Positions 34,581 to 43,532 are shown, numbered from the stretch's first letter. The stretch is DNA of 64,000 nucleotides from Roseofilum capinflatum BLCC-M114 (GCF_030068505.1 NZ_JAQOSO010000002.1:1-64000); one strand, 5' to 3'. Numbers and translations are program-made. Notes: generated from the letters alone by a model not told the origin.

Positions 34581-34636
34581 TATTCCCTATTCCCTATTCC
34601 CTATTCCCTATTCCCTATTCCCTATTCCCTATTCCC
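34581..34636. repeat. TATTCCC x8 heptamer array abutting lpxB
   Basis: Exactly eight perfect TATTCCC units end at the base before the lpxB ATG (34637). No Shine-Dalgarno can fit in between. The array is open in the lpxB frame, so an upstream start could add a Phe/Pro/Ile/Tyr/Ser/Leu repeat tail. Confidence 0.9.
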
Positions 34637-35806
34637 ATGACCACCATTTTTATCAGTACCGGTGAAGTTTCAGGAGATTTGCAAGGCGCTTTGTTGGTGG
34701 AAGCGTTGTATCGTTATGGTCGCCAAAATGGTTTGGATCTCGACATTGTGGCGTTGGGAGGAGAACGCATGGCTGATGCGGGGGCGAAATTGTTGGGAAA
34801 AACTACGGGAATTGGTTCTGTGGGACTGTTGGAAGCTTTGCCTTTTGTGTTGCCGACGCTGAAAATTCAGGAGGGAGTGAAGCGCTATTTACGGCAATAT
34901 CCCCCGGATATGATTATTTTGATTGATTATATGGGGCCGAATTTGAGTATTGGGAGTTATTTACAGCGCCATTTGCCTGAAGTGCCGATTGTTTATTATA
35001 TTGCGCCACAGGTCTGGGTTTGGTCTCAGAATAAACGGGATAGAAAAAAAGTTGTTAAAATCACGGATTTGTTGTTGGCTATTTTTCCGGAGGAGGCGCG
35101 ATTTTTTCGGGAGTATGATGTTAATGTGAATTGGGTGGGGCATCCGTTGATTGACCGGATGCAGGCGTTCCCGTCCCGGCAAGAGGCTCGTGCTACGTTA
35201 GGTATTGGAGAGGATGAAAGGGCGATCGCCTTAATGCCAGCGTCGCGCCGTCAAGAGATCACTTATTTATTGCCGGTGATGTTTGCAGCAGCACAACAGA
35301 TTCAGCAGAAACTGCCAGAGGTAAAATTTTGGATTCCCTTGTCTCTAGCGGAGTTTCGAGAACCTATTGAACAGGCGATCGCCGATTTTGGTCTGAATGC
35401 AACCCTCATCGAGACCCAAGCACGGGAGGTTTTAGCCGGTGCAGATTTGGCTATTTGTAAATCGGGTACAGTCAATTTAGAGTTAGCGCTTTTAGATGTG
35501 CCCCAAGTGGTCATGTATCGCTTAAGTCCGCTCACGGCTTGGATTGCTCGCCATATTCTCAAGCTCTCTCTACCCTATGTTTCCCCAGCTAATTTAGTGG
35601 AGATGAAGCCCATTGTGCCCGAATTCTTGCAAGAAGAGGCGACTCCTGAAGCCATTAGTGAAAGTGCTTTAGAGCGGTTATTGAATCCCCAGATCCGCCA
35701 AGAAACACTAGAAGGTTATGCCCAAATGCGCCAAGCTCTGGGACAACCAGGAGTATGCGATCGCGCTGCGACAGCGATTTTTGACTTCTGGCGATCGAGG
35801 GAATAG
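34637..35806 (+). CDS. lpxB: Lipid A disaccharide synthase
   Basis: The 389-residue GT19 enzyme begins MTTIFISTGEVSGDLQGALL, with GSVGLLEALPFVLPTLK, LIDYMGPNLSIG, YYIAPQVWVWSQNKRDRKKV, FREYDVNVNWVGHPLID and AICKSGTVNLELALLDVPQV. It joins two lipid A precursors. I chose ATG 34637 where family similarity starts; an upstream open frame runs through a heptamer array to 34430. Separated from lpxA by the Uma2 array. Confidence 0.95.
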   Translation: MTTIFISTGEVSGDLQGALLVEALYRYGRQNGLDLDIVALGGERMADAGAKLLGKTTGIGSVGLLEALPFVLPTLKIQEGVKRYLRQYPPDMIILIDYMGPNLSIGSYLQRHLPEVPIVYYIAPQVWVWSQNKRDRKKVVKITDLLLAIFPEEARFFREYDVNVNWVGHPLIDRMQAFPSRQEARATLGIGEDERAIALMPASRRQEITYLLPVMFAAAQQIQQKLPEVKFWIPLSLAEFREPIEQAIADFGLNATLIETQAREVLAGADLAICKSGTVNLELALLDVPQVVMYRLSPLTAWIARHILKLSLPYVSPANLVEMKPIVPEFLQEEATPEAISESALERLLNPQIRQETLEGYAQMRQALGQPGVCDRAATAIFDFWRSRE

Positions 35807-35811
35807 GGAAT

Positions 35812-35852
35812 GGGGAATGGGGAATAGGGAATAGGGAATAGGGAATGGGGTG
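35812..35852. repeat. GGGAATA/GGGAATG heptamer tract after lpxB
   Basis: Six or so heptamers of GGGAATA and GGGAATG type, complementary to the TATTCCC array before lpxB. The gene is thus bracketed by inverted heptamer arrays. Confidence 0.8.
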
Positions 35853-35917
35853 GGCAGGAAGAGCGGCGATATCCTTACAAATGCTACAAGCAGACCCTGC
35901 CCACCTACCCAGACCCA

Positions 35918-35955
35918 TTGTTAATTGTTAATTGTTAATTGTTAATTGTTAATTG
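35918..35955. repeat. TTGTTAA heptamer array
   Basis: Five TTGTTAA units after the conserved flank AGACCCA, ending next to the stop codon of the dehydrogenase gene (35959). Same family as 30529-30559. Confidence 0.8.
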
Positions 35956-35958
35956 AGA

Positions 35959-37059
35959 TCAGGTGGACTCTAAGGTAGACCAGACCTCCAGCTTTGTTTT
36001 CACCTTGCGGATTACCTCATCAGTAAACTCAGAAGTCATCATTTGTCCCCCCAGATCGGGAGTGGCTTTCCCTTCATAAATGGCTTCAAAGACTGACTCA
36101 TAAATCGAGCGCGAAGCCCGATCGCCGGCCGGAGTTTTCACATAGGTAAGCAGGGCAGCACCAGCTAATATCATGGCCATGGGATTAGCAATATTTTTGC
36201 CATAGAGAGCGGGAGCTGTGCCATGGGGCGCTTCTGCCATCACCGTTTTCACCTGCAACGTATCGGCATCAAAGCCCATGACTAAACTCTCGGAACCGGC
36301 AATACTGCCATACATTTGTAACACCATATCCGAGAGCAAGTCCCCATCCCGGTTGAGAGCGGGGATAACTAAGGCTTCGCCGCTATTTTGCAGCAACAGG
36401 GCAAAGGTGGCATCAATGAGCAGGGGTTGATAGGTGACCTCCGGATGGCGATCGCTGGCCGCATCGAGTTCTTCCTTAAACATGCCCTCATAGGTGGCAC
36501 TGACCGTAAATTTCGGCCCGCCAAACACTTTAGCCCCTGTCCGCTTGGCATGGGTAAACGTAAACTCGGCCACCGTTCGGCAGATAGAACGGCTAATCTT
36601 GGACGTGCGCCAGGCAATTTCATCGCCGCTTTCGGTGGTTTCGCGCCATTCCTTCGCACCATAGGCATCATCAACAGCCATGCGAACAATGGTAATGGGC
36701 GCATAAACTCCGCCTACGGGTAAAATTTGGGGAATGCGTCGCCCCGTTCGTAAAATTACTGAGGCTCCCAAGGCTTCTCGCAAGATGGCATTGGGACTTC
36801 CCACATCACCCGATTTTTCTGGGGTGATGGTGGCAGCTTTCAAGGCCAGCCCCGTTTTACTGGCAACCTTGGCAGCATCCCAAACCACCTGATTTTCAGT
36901 GGCTCGACGGTTTTCCAAACTCAAGTCATAATCAATAAATTCCAGGGTTTGGCCAATGACCCCCGGTTGCAAGACCCGTAAAGCCTCGGCTAGAAGTTCC
37001 TCTCCGGTCTGATCGCCATGCATAACGACGATCGCTGGTGTGGGGTTTTGAGTTGGCAT
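35959..37059 (-). CDS. Isocitrate/isopropylmalate dehydrogenase-family enzyme
   Basis: The 366-residue protein shows family features: VVMHGDQTGEELLAEALRVL at the start, RTGRRIPQILPVGGVYAPIT for substrate binding, the metal-binding region ALNRDGDLLSDMVLQMYGSI, and the cofactor segment EAPHGTAP with GKNIANPMAMIL. It resembles neither a standard cyanobacterial Icd nor LeuB in detail, so the substrate is uncertain. ATG 37059 was preferred to TTG 37071. It lies alone, with repeats on its 3' side. Confidence 0.85.
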   Translation of the reverse strand: MPTQNPTPAIVVMHGDQTGEELLAEALRVLQPGVIGQTLEFIDYDLSLENRRATENQVVWDAAKVASKTGLALKAATITPEKSGDVGSPNAILREALGASVILRTGRRIPQILPVGGVYAPITIVRMAVDDAYGAKEWRETTESGDEIAWRTSKISRSICRTVAEFTFTHAKRTGAKVFGGPKFTVSATYEGMFKEELDAASDRHPEVTYQPLLIDATFALLLQNSGEALVIPALNRDGDLLSDMVLQMYGSIAGSESLVMGFDADTLQVKTVMAEAPHGTAPALYGKNIANPMAMILAGAALLTYVKTPAGDRASRSIYESVFEAIYEGKATPDLGGQMMTSEFTDEVIRKVKTKLEVWSTLEST

Positions 37060-37199
37060 AACAAATGTCAATCCTTGAAGGGGTTTGCTTCTATATATTG
37101 TCCTTGATCGGCGATCGCCGACACTGTAAACACAAATACTAATCTACACCTGCTTCTGGGCGTTGCTGAGGCGATCGCACCAGAATATAGCTTACGATA

Positions 37200-37288
37200 G
37201 ATAGAGTGAGTCTCCCCATCAGCTTGTGTCGTGAAAATCCGACAACAACCCTACAGAGGGGCCGAGTAACTGCCAAGGAAAGAGCAAA
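37200..37288 (+). promoter_or_regulatory. Structured 5' leader of the GGDEF-EAL gene
   Basis: The leader contains GTCG-TGAAAATC-CGAC and CCCT-ACAG-AGGG hairpins and the stretch GCCGAGTAACTGCC, then AAGGAAAGAGC before the ATG. GTGAAAATCC and AACTGCC are reminiscent of cobalamin-riboswitch core boxes, but the complete consensus is not visible. A regulatory RNA is possible, not shown. Confidence 0.3.
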
Positions 37289-40200
37289 ATGCACCATCGT
37301 TTGCTAGTCAACACCCCATTAAGAATCATCCTGATTGTTCCTTTTGTGATACAGATTACAGCAGCAGTGGGGCTAACGGCGTGGCTTTCGATTCGCAATG
37401 GACAAAAGGCAGTTGATAACGTTGCTGACGATCTTTGGAATGAGATTGCAGCCCGAACAGTGCAGCATATTAACGAATATACCCAAATTCCTCAAAATGT
37501 TGTTTTAGACACCCTTGCGAATGCCCAGTTAAACCTAGTTGATATTACTGACAAAGAGCGATTAACTCGATATCTCTGGCATCAGATGCACCATCATCCG
37601 GGGTTATTTATTACTGCTGTTGGCTATGAGACAGGAGAAGTCGTCGGGGTAGGGGTGACAGAAGATGGGCAATGGGTGATTCGAGCCATTGACCCCGGCC
37701 AAACCCAACTGCATACTTATGTCGTTTCTGGACAAGGCGATCGCGGAAAATTGATCAGCGCCGATGACTTTGATCTCAAAAGTCGGCCCTGGTATCGGGA
37801 TGGGGTTCGAGCTAAACAATTAACCTGGACGGATATTTACCCGAACTACAATCCGCCCTTCAATATTCTGAGTGCGGTCAGTCCCATTTATGATACCCAG
37901 ACTAACCAACTGATTGGGGTCACCAATGCCACTCTCTCACTCTGGCAAATCAGCCATTTTTTAGAACAGCTCAAGATCGGGCGATCGGGAGAAATTTTTA
38001 TCCTGGATAATACAGGGGATTTAGTTGCTTCCTCAACCGGCGAACCCCTTGCACACATAGACGCAACTGGAAGGAGTAAAACGCCAAAGCGACTGAAGGC
38101 TGTCGAGAGCAGCAATTTACGAGTTCGGCAAGCGGCAGAACATCTGATTGAGCAATTCGGCCCTCTCCATCAGATTCAACAAGGCAAACGTACCGAATTT
38201 ATCACCAATGGACAACGGGAAATTGTTCGGATTACACCCTTTTCTGACGATCTTGGCTTGGACTGGCTGATTGTCATCGTCGTACCAGAATCGGACTTTA
38301 TGGCCCAAATTGATGCTAATACCCGTAATACCCTTTGGCTGTCTCTAGGGGCCCTAGTCCTGGCAACCGGGTCTAGCATTATGACGGCTCGCTGGATTAC
38401 AGAACCTTTGCTGCGACTTAACCAGGTGGCGAAGGACATTGCTGAGAATTCCTTACCGTCCAACTCTGTGTCAGGAGAAATGGTCACCAACCGCACCCGT
38501 GAACTCAGTCAGTTAAGTCGCTCTTTCGAGCAGATGACCCAACAGCTCCAAGCCTCCTTTGCTGTGTTACAAGAGAGTGAGGCAAACTTTAAAAACATGG
38601 CAGCCAATGTGCCAGGCGCAATATTTCGCTACATTTTGCATCCCGACGGCACGGATACTGTGCTGTACATGAGTCCGGGTTGTTATCAGCTCTGGGAAAT
38701 TGAAGCGGATGTGGTGGAGAAAAACGCTAAGATTCTTTGGGATATGGTCGATCCAGAGGATTTTCCCGCTATGCAAGCTGCGGTGATGAAGTCGGCTCAA
38801 AGACTTGAGACGTGGAATTACGAATGGCGTATTACGACCCCATCAGGTCGCCGCAAGTGGCTAGAGGGAATTGGTCAGCCGACCCAAAACCCAGATGGTT
38901 CGGTGCTTTGGCATACACTCATTCTGGATGTGAGCGATCGCAAAGCAGCCCAGATCCAACTTCAGGATTTAACGAACCGATTAGAGTTAGCGACTCGCTC
39001 GGCACAGATGGGGATCTGGGAGTGGGATCTGGTCAGCGATCGCCTAATTTGGGATGACCGGATGTATGAACTCTACGGCATCAGCCCTGGAGACTTTAGT
39101 CAAGCCTATCAAGCGTGGGAAGCAGGCGTTCATCCGGACGATTTGGTGGCATCTAGAACTGCCTTGCAAGAAACTCTGAATGGGGAGAAAGACTTTAATT
39201 CTGAATTTCGAGTGCTTTGGCCTGATGGAACGGTTCGCTACATTGAGGCCCATGCTATTGTCCAGCGAGATGCCCAAGGGCAAGCCCTACGAATGATTGG
39301 GGTGAATTTAGATATCAGCGATCGCAAACAGGCAGAAGAACAACTGATTTACAGCGTTCTCCACGATAAACTCACCGATTTACCCAATCGTACCCTGCTC
39401 ACCAATCGATTGGAATTATCGATTCAAAGGGCACAGCGATCGCCCACCTATCATTTTGCTGTGTTGTTTCTCGACCTGGATCAATTTAAGGTCATTAATG
39501 ACAGCCTGGGGCATTTGGTTGGAGATCAATTATTACTGATAGTCGCCCAAAAGTTGCAAAGGATCATTCGACCCACAGATTTAGCGGCTCGTTTGGGTGG
39601 GGATGAATTTGTCATTCTCATAGAACAGATTCCCGACCTCCCCGCCATTGTCCACGTCGCTGAACGCCTGTTAGCTGAGTTTAATCAAGCAACGGCGATC
39701 GATGGCCATACTGTCTTTATCACCACTAGCATCGGCATTGTCTGGGGCACAAATACTTACACCGAAGCCTCCGATCTGCTCCGGGATGCTGATATTGCCC
39801 TCTATCGAGCTAAAGCTAAAGGTCGCAATCGATACGAAATCTTTGACGTTGAAATGCACGTTCAGGCGGTCAAACGCATGACTCTGGAGCATGATCTGCG
39901 GGTTGCGATCGCTCGACAGGAATTCATGACCTACTACCAACCCATTGTCGATCTCAAGACACGACAGCTAACTGGATTTGAATCCCTCATCCGTTGGCAG
40001 CACCCGATGCAAGGTTTTATTTCTCCGACTCACTTTATTCCCATTGCTGAAGAAACGGGGCTGATTGTGTCGATTAGCCAGTGGGTATTGCAGTCAGCTT
40101 GCGAGCAAGTTGCTAGATGGCAGCGCCAATTCCCAAACTTGGAGAATCTCAGAATTAGTATTAATCTGTCGGGGCAAGACTTACGGCAACCGAATCTAGT

Positions 40201-40654
40201 GGAAACGATTCGACAAACCCTGACTCAAGCTCAGTTACCAGCGACTTCCTTAACTTTAGAAATTACCGAGAGCCTGCTGATTGAAAATATCGAAACGACT
40301 ATCAACCTGCTGAAACAATTAAGAAATTTGGGGATTCGCATCAGTATTGATGATTTTGGAACTGGGTATTCGTCCCTGAGCTATTTGTATAACTTGCCTG
40401 CCGACTATCTAAAAATTGACCAATCTTTTGTGGGCAAAATGCAGCCGGGTGAGAAAAACTACAAGATTGTGCAAGCGGTGGTCAGTCTGAGCGATCAGTT
40501 ACAGTTAGGGGCGATCGCCGAAGGTATTGAAATGGAAGAACAGTTAGCCTGGCTAAAAGCACTAGGCTGCGAATTGGGCCAGGGTTATTTGTTCTCGCGA
40601 CCCCTAACTCCAACGGCTGCTACCGATCTTTTAGCAACCGGGCGCACCTTTTAA
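37289..40654 (+). CDS. CACHE-HAMP-PAS-PAS-GGDEF-EAL cyclic-di-GMP protein
   Basis: The 1,121-residue protein has TM1 (RIILIVPFVIQITAAVGLTA, about 12-32), a periplasmic double CACHE domain (to about 345), TM2 (LWLSLGALVLATGSSIMTAR), HAMP, two PAS/PAC domains, GGDEF with intact RLGGDEFV (about 769) and an EAL domain (GFESLIRW about 894, ITESLL, DDFGTGYSSLSYL, IAEGIE). The cyclase motif is intact. The EAL motif is ESL, a variant often still active. It should adjust cyclic-di-GMP in response to an outside ligand. Monocistronic, with a possible structured leader. Confidence 0.93.
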   Translation: MHHRLLVNTPLRIILIVPFVIQITAAVGLTAWLSIRNGQKAVDNVADDLWNEIAARTVQHINEYTQIPQNVVLDTLANAQLNLVDITDKERLTRYLWHQMHHHPGLFITAVGYETGEVVGVGVTEDGQWVIRAIDPGQTQLHTYVVSGQGDRGKLISADDFDLKSRPWYRDGVRAKQLTWTDIYPNYNPPFNILSAVSPIYDTQTNQLIGVTNATLSLWQISHFLEQLKIGRSGEIFILDNTGDLVASSTGEPLAHIDATGRSKTPKRLKAVESSNLRVRQAAEHLIEQFGPLHQIQQGKRTEFITNGQREIVRITPFSDDLGLDWLIVIVVPESDFMAQIDANTRNTLWLSLGALVLATGSSIMTARWITEPLLRLNQVAKDIAENSLPSNSVSGEMVTNRTRELSQLSRSFEQMTQQLQASFAVLQESEANFKNMAANVPGAIFRYILHPDGTDTVLYMSPGCYQLWEIEADVVEKNAKILWDMVDPEDFPAMQAAVMKSAQRLETWNYEWRITTPSGRRKWLEGIGQPTQNPDGSVLWHTLILDVSDRKAAQIQLQDLTNRLELATRSAQMGIWEWDLVSDRLIWDDRMYELYGISPGDFSQAYQAWEAGVHPDDLVASRTALQETLNGEKDFNSEFRVLWPDGTVRYIEAHAIVQRDAQGQALRMIGVNLDISDRKQAEEQLIYSVLHDKLTDLPNRTLLTNRLELSIQRAQRSPTYHFAVLFLDLDQFKVINDSLGHLVGDQLLLIVAQKLQRIIRPTDLAARLGGDEFVILIEQIPDLPAIVHVAERLLAEFNQATAIDGHTVFITTSIGIVWGTNTYTEASDLLRDADIALYRAKAKGRNRYEIFDVEMHVQAVKRMTLEHDLRVAIARQEFMTYYQPIVDLKTRQLTGFESLIRWQHPMQGFISPTHFIPIAEETGLIVSISQWVLQSACEQVARWQRQFPNLENLRISINLSGQDLRQPNLVETIRQTLTQAQLPATSLTLEITESLLIENIETTINLLKQLRNLGIRISIDDFGTGYSSLSYLYNLPADYLKIDQSFVGKMQPGEKNYKIVQAVVSLSDQLQLGAIAEGIEMEEQLAWLKALGCELGQGYLFSRPLTPTAATDLLATGRTF

Positions 40655-40690
40655 GGGGGGCAAGGGGGGATCTTGTCCTACTGTCCACCG

Positions 40691-40711
40691 ATACAGCGCA
40701 AAGCGCTGTAT
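40691..40711. repeat. ATACAGCGC-AAA-GCGCTGTAT hairpin
   Basis: Perfect 9-bp arms with an AAA loop, 36 bp beyond the GGDEF-EAL stop. It belongs to the same dispersed GCGCTGTAT palindrome family as 3394-3418. No T-run follows, so it is not a canonical terminator. Confidence 0.65.
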
Positions 40712-40790
40712 GTGCAAAAACTGCTGTATCCTGATTGAAGGTTAAAAATAGTTTACCCATTACGGATTACCAACGGGAAGCGCTAGAATT

Positions 40791-41426
40791 ATGGCAACGT
40801 TTTTAAGAGATTTAAGTTATCAATATCAGTGGTTATATGATTCGATTTCGCGGGTGTCTGCCCTGGCGGTGGGGGGAGAATACCGGTTTCGTCGCCTGGC
40901 TCTAAAGGATTTGACGATACATTCAGATACGGAAATTTTAGATCTCTGTTGTGGAAGCGGTCAAGCGACGCAAGTTTTAGTGACATATTCGGATCGGGTG
41001 ACGGGGTTGGATGCGTCTCCTCTTTCGCTCAAAAGAGCGCAACAAAATGTTCCTGAAGCGAAATTTGTGGAAGGGTTTGCGGAAAATATACCTTTGGAAA
41101 ATGAGAGTTTCGATCTGGTGCATACGAGCGCTGCGTTGCATGAAATGTCCCCAGAGCAACTGAAGGATATTTTGCGGGAAGTGTATCGGGTGTTGAAACC
41201 GGGGGGAGTTTTGGCGATCGCCGATTTTCATCCTCCTACCAACCCCATCTTTATCCCCGGATTATATCTGTTCCTGTTCCTGTTTGAAACGGAAACTGCC
41301 TGGCAGTTATTACAAACTGACTTAAGACAAACCTTACAGGATATAGGGTTTCAGGTGGAACCCCCGACCCTCTATGGAGGGGGAAGTCTGCAAGTGCTGC
41401 AAGCTTATAAACCCGATCAAGAATAA
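40791..41426 (+). CDS. Class I SAM-dependent methyltransferase
   Basis: The 211-residue protein has the SAM-binding motif I EILDLCCGSGQATQVL, the acidic loop VTGLDASPLS, motif II FVEGFAENIPLENESFDLVH, and EVYRVLKPGGVLAIADFH. It is of the UbiE/Coq5-like subfamily acting on small molecules. The substrate is unknown. Not obviously in an operon: a 184-bp gap with promoter elements precedes the next gene. Confidence 0.9.
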   Translation: MATFLRDLSYQYQWLYDSISRVSALAVGGEYRFRRLALKDLTIHSDTEILDLCCGSGQATQVLVTYSDRVTGLDASPLSLKRAQQNVPEAKFVEGFAENIPLENESFDLVHTSAALHEMSPEQLKDILREVYRVLKPGGVLAIADFHPPTNPIFIPGLYLFLFLFETETAWQLLQTDLRQTLQDIGFQVEPPTLYGGGSLQVLQAYKPDQE

Positions 41427-41480
41427 TTGAAGTCATCAAGATTTCTCTATTCCTTAGTCCGTAAGCGCTGTAGTCGAGGC

Positions 41481-41496
41481 TGTGATCGCGGTCACA
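41481..41496. promoter_or_regulatory. CRP-type site TGTGA-N6-TCACA
   Basis: TGTGATCGCGGTCACA is a perfect palindrome matching the CRP/SyCRP1 consensus TGTGA-N6-TCACA. Its centre lies about 72 bp upstream of the start point predicted from the promoter at 41525-41554, a spacing seen for activator sites. Overlap with an ATCGCG HIP1-like core makes chance possible. Confidence 0.45.
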
Positions 41497-41524
41497 TTAT
41501 TATGAGATGCATTTCACACTCGAT

Positions 41525-41554
41525 TTGTCAACCCCATTGCAACAATACTATAGA
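41525..41554 (+). promoter_or_regulatory. Sigma70-type promoter of the SDR gene
   Basis: TTGTCA (41525-41530) and TATAGA (41549-41554) are separated by 18 bp, upstream of the short-chain dehydrogenase ATG at 41611. Confidence 0.45.
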
Positions 41555-41610
41555 TAGCGTCGTCATCCTGTGGCCGTTGTCAACCCTGTCCGATGAAGGA
41601 GGTTCCATCC

Positions 41611-42429
41611 ATGATCCAAGGACAAGTTGTACTCATAACTGGAGCATCACGAGGCATTGGGCGAGCGATCGCTCTAGAACTTGCTGCCCAAGGAGTGAAA
41701 CGTTTACTCCTGGTTGCCCGCGATCCTCAGCGCTTGCAACAAATGGTTGAAACACTCCAACAGCACTATCCTGAAGTTGAATCTGTGCCCCTAGCGGTTG
41801 ATTTGACGAATACTCCGACCTTAGATGGGGCGATCGCCAAAGCTTGGCGAGACTATGGCCCCATTGACCTACTGATCAATAACGCTGGAGTTGCCCATCA
41901 AGGGGACTTTCTAGCCACCAACCCCCGTAAAATCGAAGAAGAAATTAATGTCAATCTCTTGGGAACCTTCCGCATTACGCGGTTAATTGCTAAACGCATG
42001 GTTTCCCGTTCCCAGGGGACAATTGTCAACGTATCAAGTCTCATGGGTAAAGTTGCCGCTCCCACCTACGCCACATACTCCGCCACCAAATTTGCTCTTG
42101 TTGGCTTTACCCAAGCCCTCCGCCAAGAACTTGCCCCCAAAGGCGTGCGCGTTGTCGCCCTGCTGCCATCGCTCACCGACACCGACATGGTGCGGAATAC
42201 GGAAAAATTCCGTTGGGTAGCTACCGATAGCGCCGAAATGGTGGCCAAATCCTTAGTCGCTGGTTTACGCGATCGAGATGATGAAATTGTGGTCGGATGG
42301 CAAGGAAAAGTGGCTTCTCTCATGGGGCGTTTTTTCCCGCAAGTGATCCAGAAGGTGGTTGCCCTAGCAGCCCCAGATCGGAACGTCTTACCGTTGCGAT
42401 CGCCTTCTGAGAGCGATCGAGCTGCTTAA
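41611..42429 (+). CDS. Short-chain dehydrogenase/reductase
   Basis: The 272-residue protein has the NAD(P) motif TGASRGIGRA, NNAG in LLINNAGVAH, a catalytic Ser in NVSSLMGKVA and YxxxK in YATYSATKFALVGF. The AAGGAGG at 41596-41602 fixes ATG 41611 rather than 41593. The substrate is unknown. The adjacent gene on the other strand is another SDR, and the two are convergent with a palindromic terminator between them. Confidence 0.92.
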   Translation: MIQGQVVLITGASRGIGRAIALELAAQGVKRLLLVARDPQRLQQMVETLQQHYPEVESVPLAVDLTNTPTLDGAIAKAWRDYGPIDLLINNAGVAHQGDFLATNPRKIEEEINVNLLGTFRITRLIAKRMVSRSQGTIVNVSSLMGKVAAPTYATYSATKFALVGFTQALRQELAPKGVRVVALLPSLTDTDMVRNTEKFRWVATDSAEMVAKSLVAGLRDRDDEIVVGWQGKVASLMGRFFPQVIQKVVALAAPDRNVLPLRSPSESDRAA

Positions 42430-42531
42430 TCGGTAATCAATCAAAATATAGCAGTAAGGTGGGCAGGCTATGCTTGTAGGATTTGAAGGATTTGGCTTAT
42501 CTTCCTGCCCACCCTGCTAGACTGAATCTCT

Positions 42532-42560
42532 TGTAGGGGCATGTGCCCCTACACTTTTTT
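42532..42560 (+). terminator. REP-like palindrome with T-run
   Basis: Arms TGTAGGGGCA and TGCCCCTACA (42532-42553) with a 2-nt loop, followed by CTTTTTT. On the plus strand it fits a factor-independent terminator for the SDR at 41611-42429. The arms match the outer part of the RAYT palindrome. The TAG stop of the minus-strand SDR (42549-42551) lies inside the right arm. Confidence 0.65.
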
Positions 42561-43364
42561 GGCAATTTTCCGCGTTAATTGCTGACTGAGCCAGTCTAAT
42601 AGGGGTGGCGAATAGCGTTTAATTAAATGAATGGCTTTAGCTGTCGGATCGGGAAAAACTTGGGCTTGATTGTTGAGTATACCTTGCAGCACATTGGCAA
42701 TCACCATGGCGGGTTGGGTGGCTTGACTTTCGGGAAAACCGGGAATGGTTTCTGCTAGAGTGCCATAGCGCGGCGATCGCAGAATCGGAGTACGGCTAAA
42801 ATAGGGATACACTGCTGTAACTTTGATATTGTAGGCTTTTAGTTCATCTCGGAGACCTTCACTAAAACCCCGCAAGCCAAATTTACTGGTGGCATAATGG
42901 GTTAAACCGCCAGGAGCTGACCAACCCGCAACCGAGGAAATATTGACAATATGCCCCTTTTGCCGCTCAATCATTGCGGGTAAAAATCGGGTGGTTAACC
43001 GAATGGGAGTGAGTAAATTAAGCTCCATCAGTTGTTCCCATTTTTCCGTCGGCACTTCATCGATGCGACCAAATAGGGCAATACCGGCATTATTAATCAG
43101 AATATCAATGGGCTGATCGAGGGCTTTAACTTGTTGATAGAGATGCTCGCACCCGGCGCTAGAGGTAAGATCGGCTTCTAAGGTGGCTACGATCTGATCG
43201 GTTAAGGGGGTTTCTAGGGTATCCAGGATTTTGGCGATCGCCTTTTGATCAATATCCGTTAGAATTAATCGGCTTCCTGCTTTAACCAGTTGTTGGATAA
43301 ACTCCTGGCCAAACCCTCCAGATGCACCGGTGAGTAATACAGTCGCGTTTTTCAGTTCAGTCAT
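42549..43364 (-). CDS. Short-chain dehydrogenase/reductase
   Basis: The 271-residue protein has TGASGGFGQEFIQQL, LTDIDQKAIAKIL, ILINNAGIALFG, NISSVAGWSAPG and YATSKFGLRGFSEGL (YxxxK). It is similar in size but not closely similar in sequence to the convergent SDR, so not a recent duplicate. Its stop codon is supplied by a palindromic repeat. Substrate unknown. Confidence 0.92.
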   Translation of the reverse strand: MTELKNATVLLTGASGGFGQEFIQQLVKAGSRLILTDIDQKAIAKILDTLETPLTDQIVATLEADLTSSAGCEHLYQQVKALDQPIDILINNAGIALFGRIDEVPTEKWEQLMELNLLTPIRLTTRFLPAMIERQKGHIVNISSVAGWSAPGGLTHYATSKFGLRGFSEGLRDELKAYNIKVTAVYPYFSRTPILRSPRYGTLAETIPGFPESQATQPAMVIANVLQGILNNQAQVFPDPTAKAIHLIKRYSPPLLDWLSQQLTRKIAKKV

Positions 43365-43532
43365 GTTTGGGGATGGGGAGAGGGCTAATTACTTATTACT
43401 TGTTACTCATTACTTACAACACTTTGCTCTGTTATGGAAGACAGGGTTGAAGGCTCAAAACCTTTTGCCACAAGACTTTTGCCTTTTGCCTCTTGCCTTT
43501 TGCCTAGCGCGAAGCGCTGTATTACTCAACGC

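Noticed and set aside
42430-42531. Gap between the convergent SDR genes checked for a tRNA
   Set aside because: No cloverleaf or TTCGA-type T-arm was found; the gap holds repeat-like GTGGGCAGG sequence only. No tRNA was seen elsewhere in the window either.
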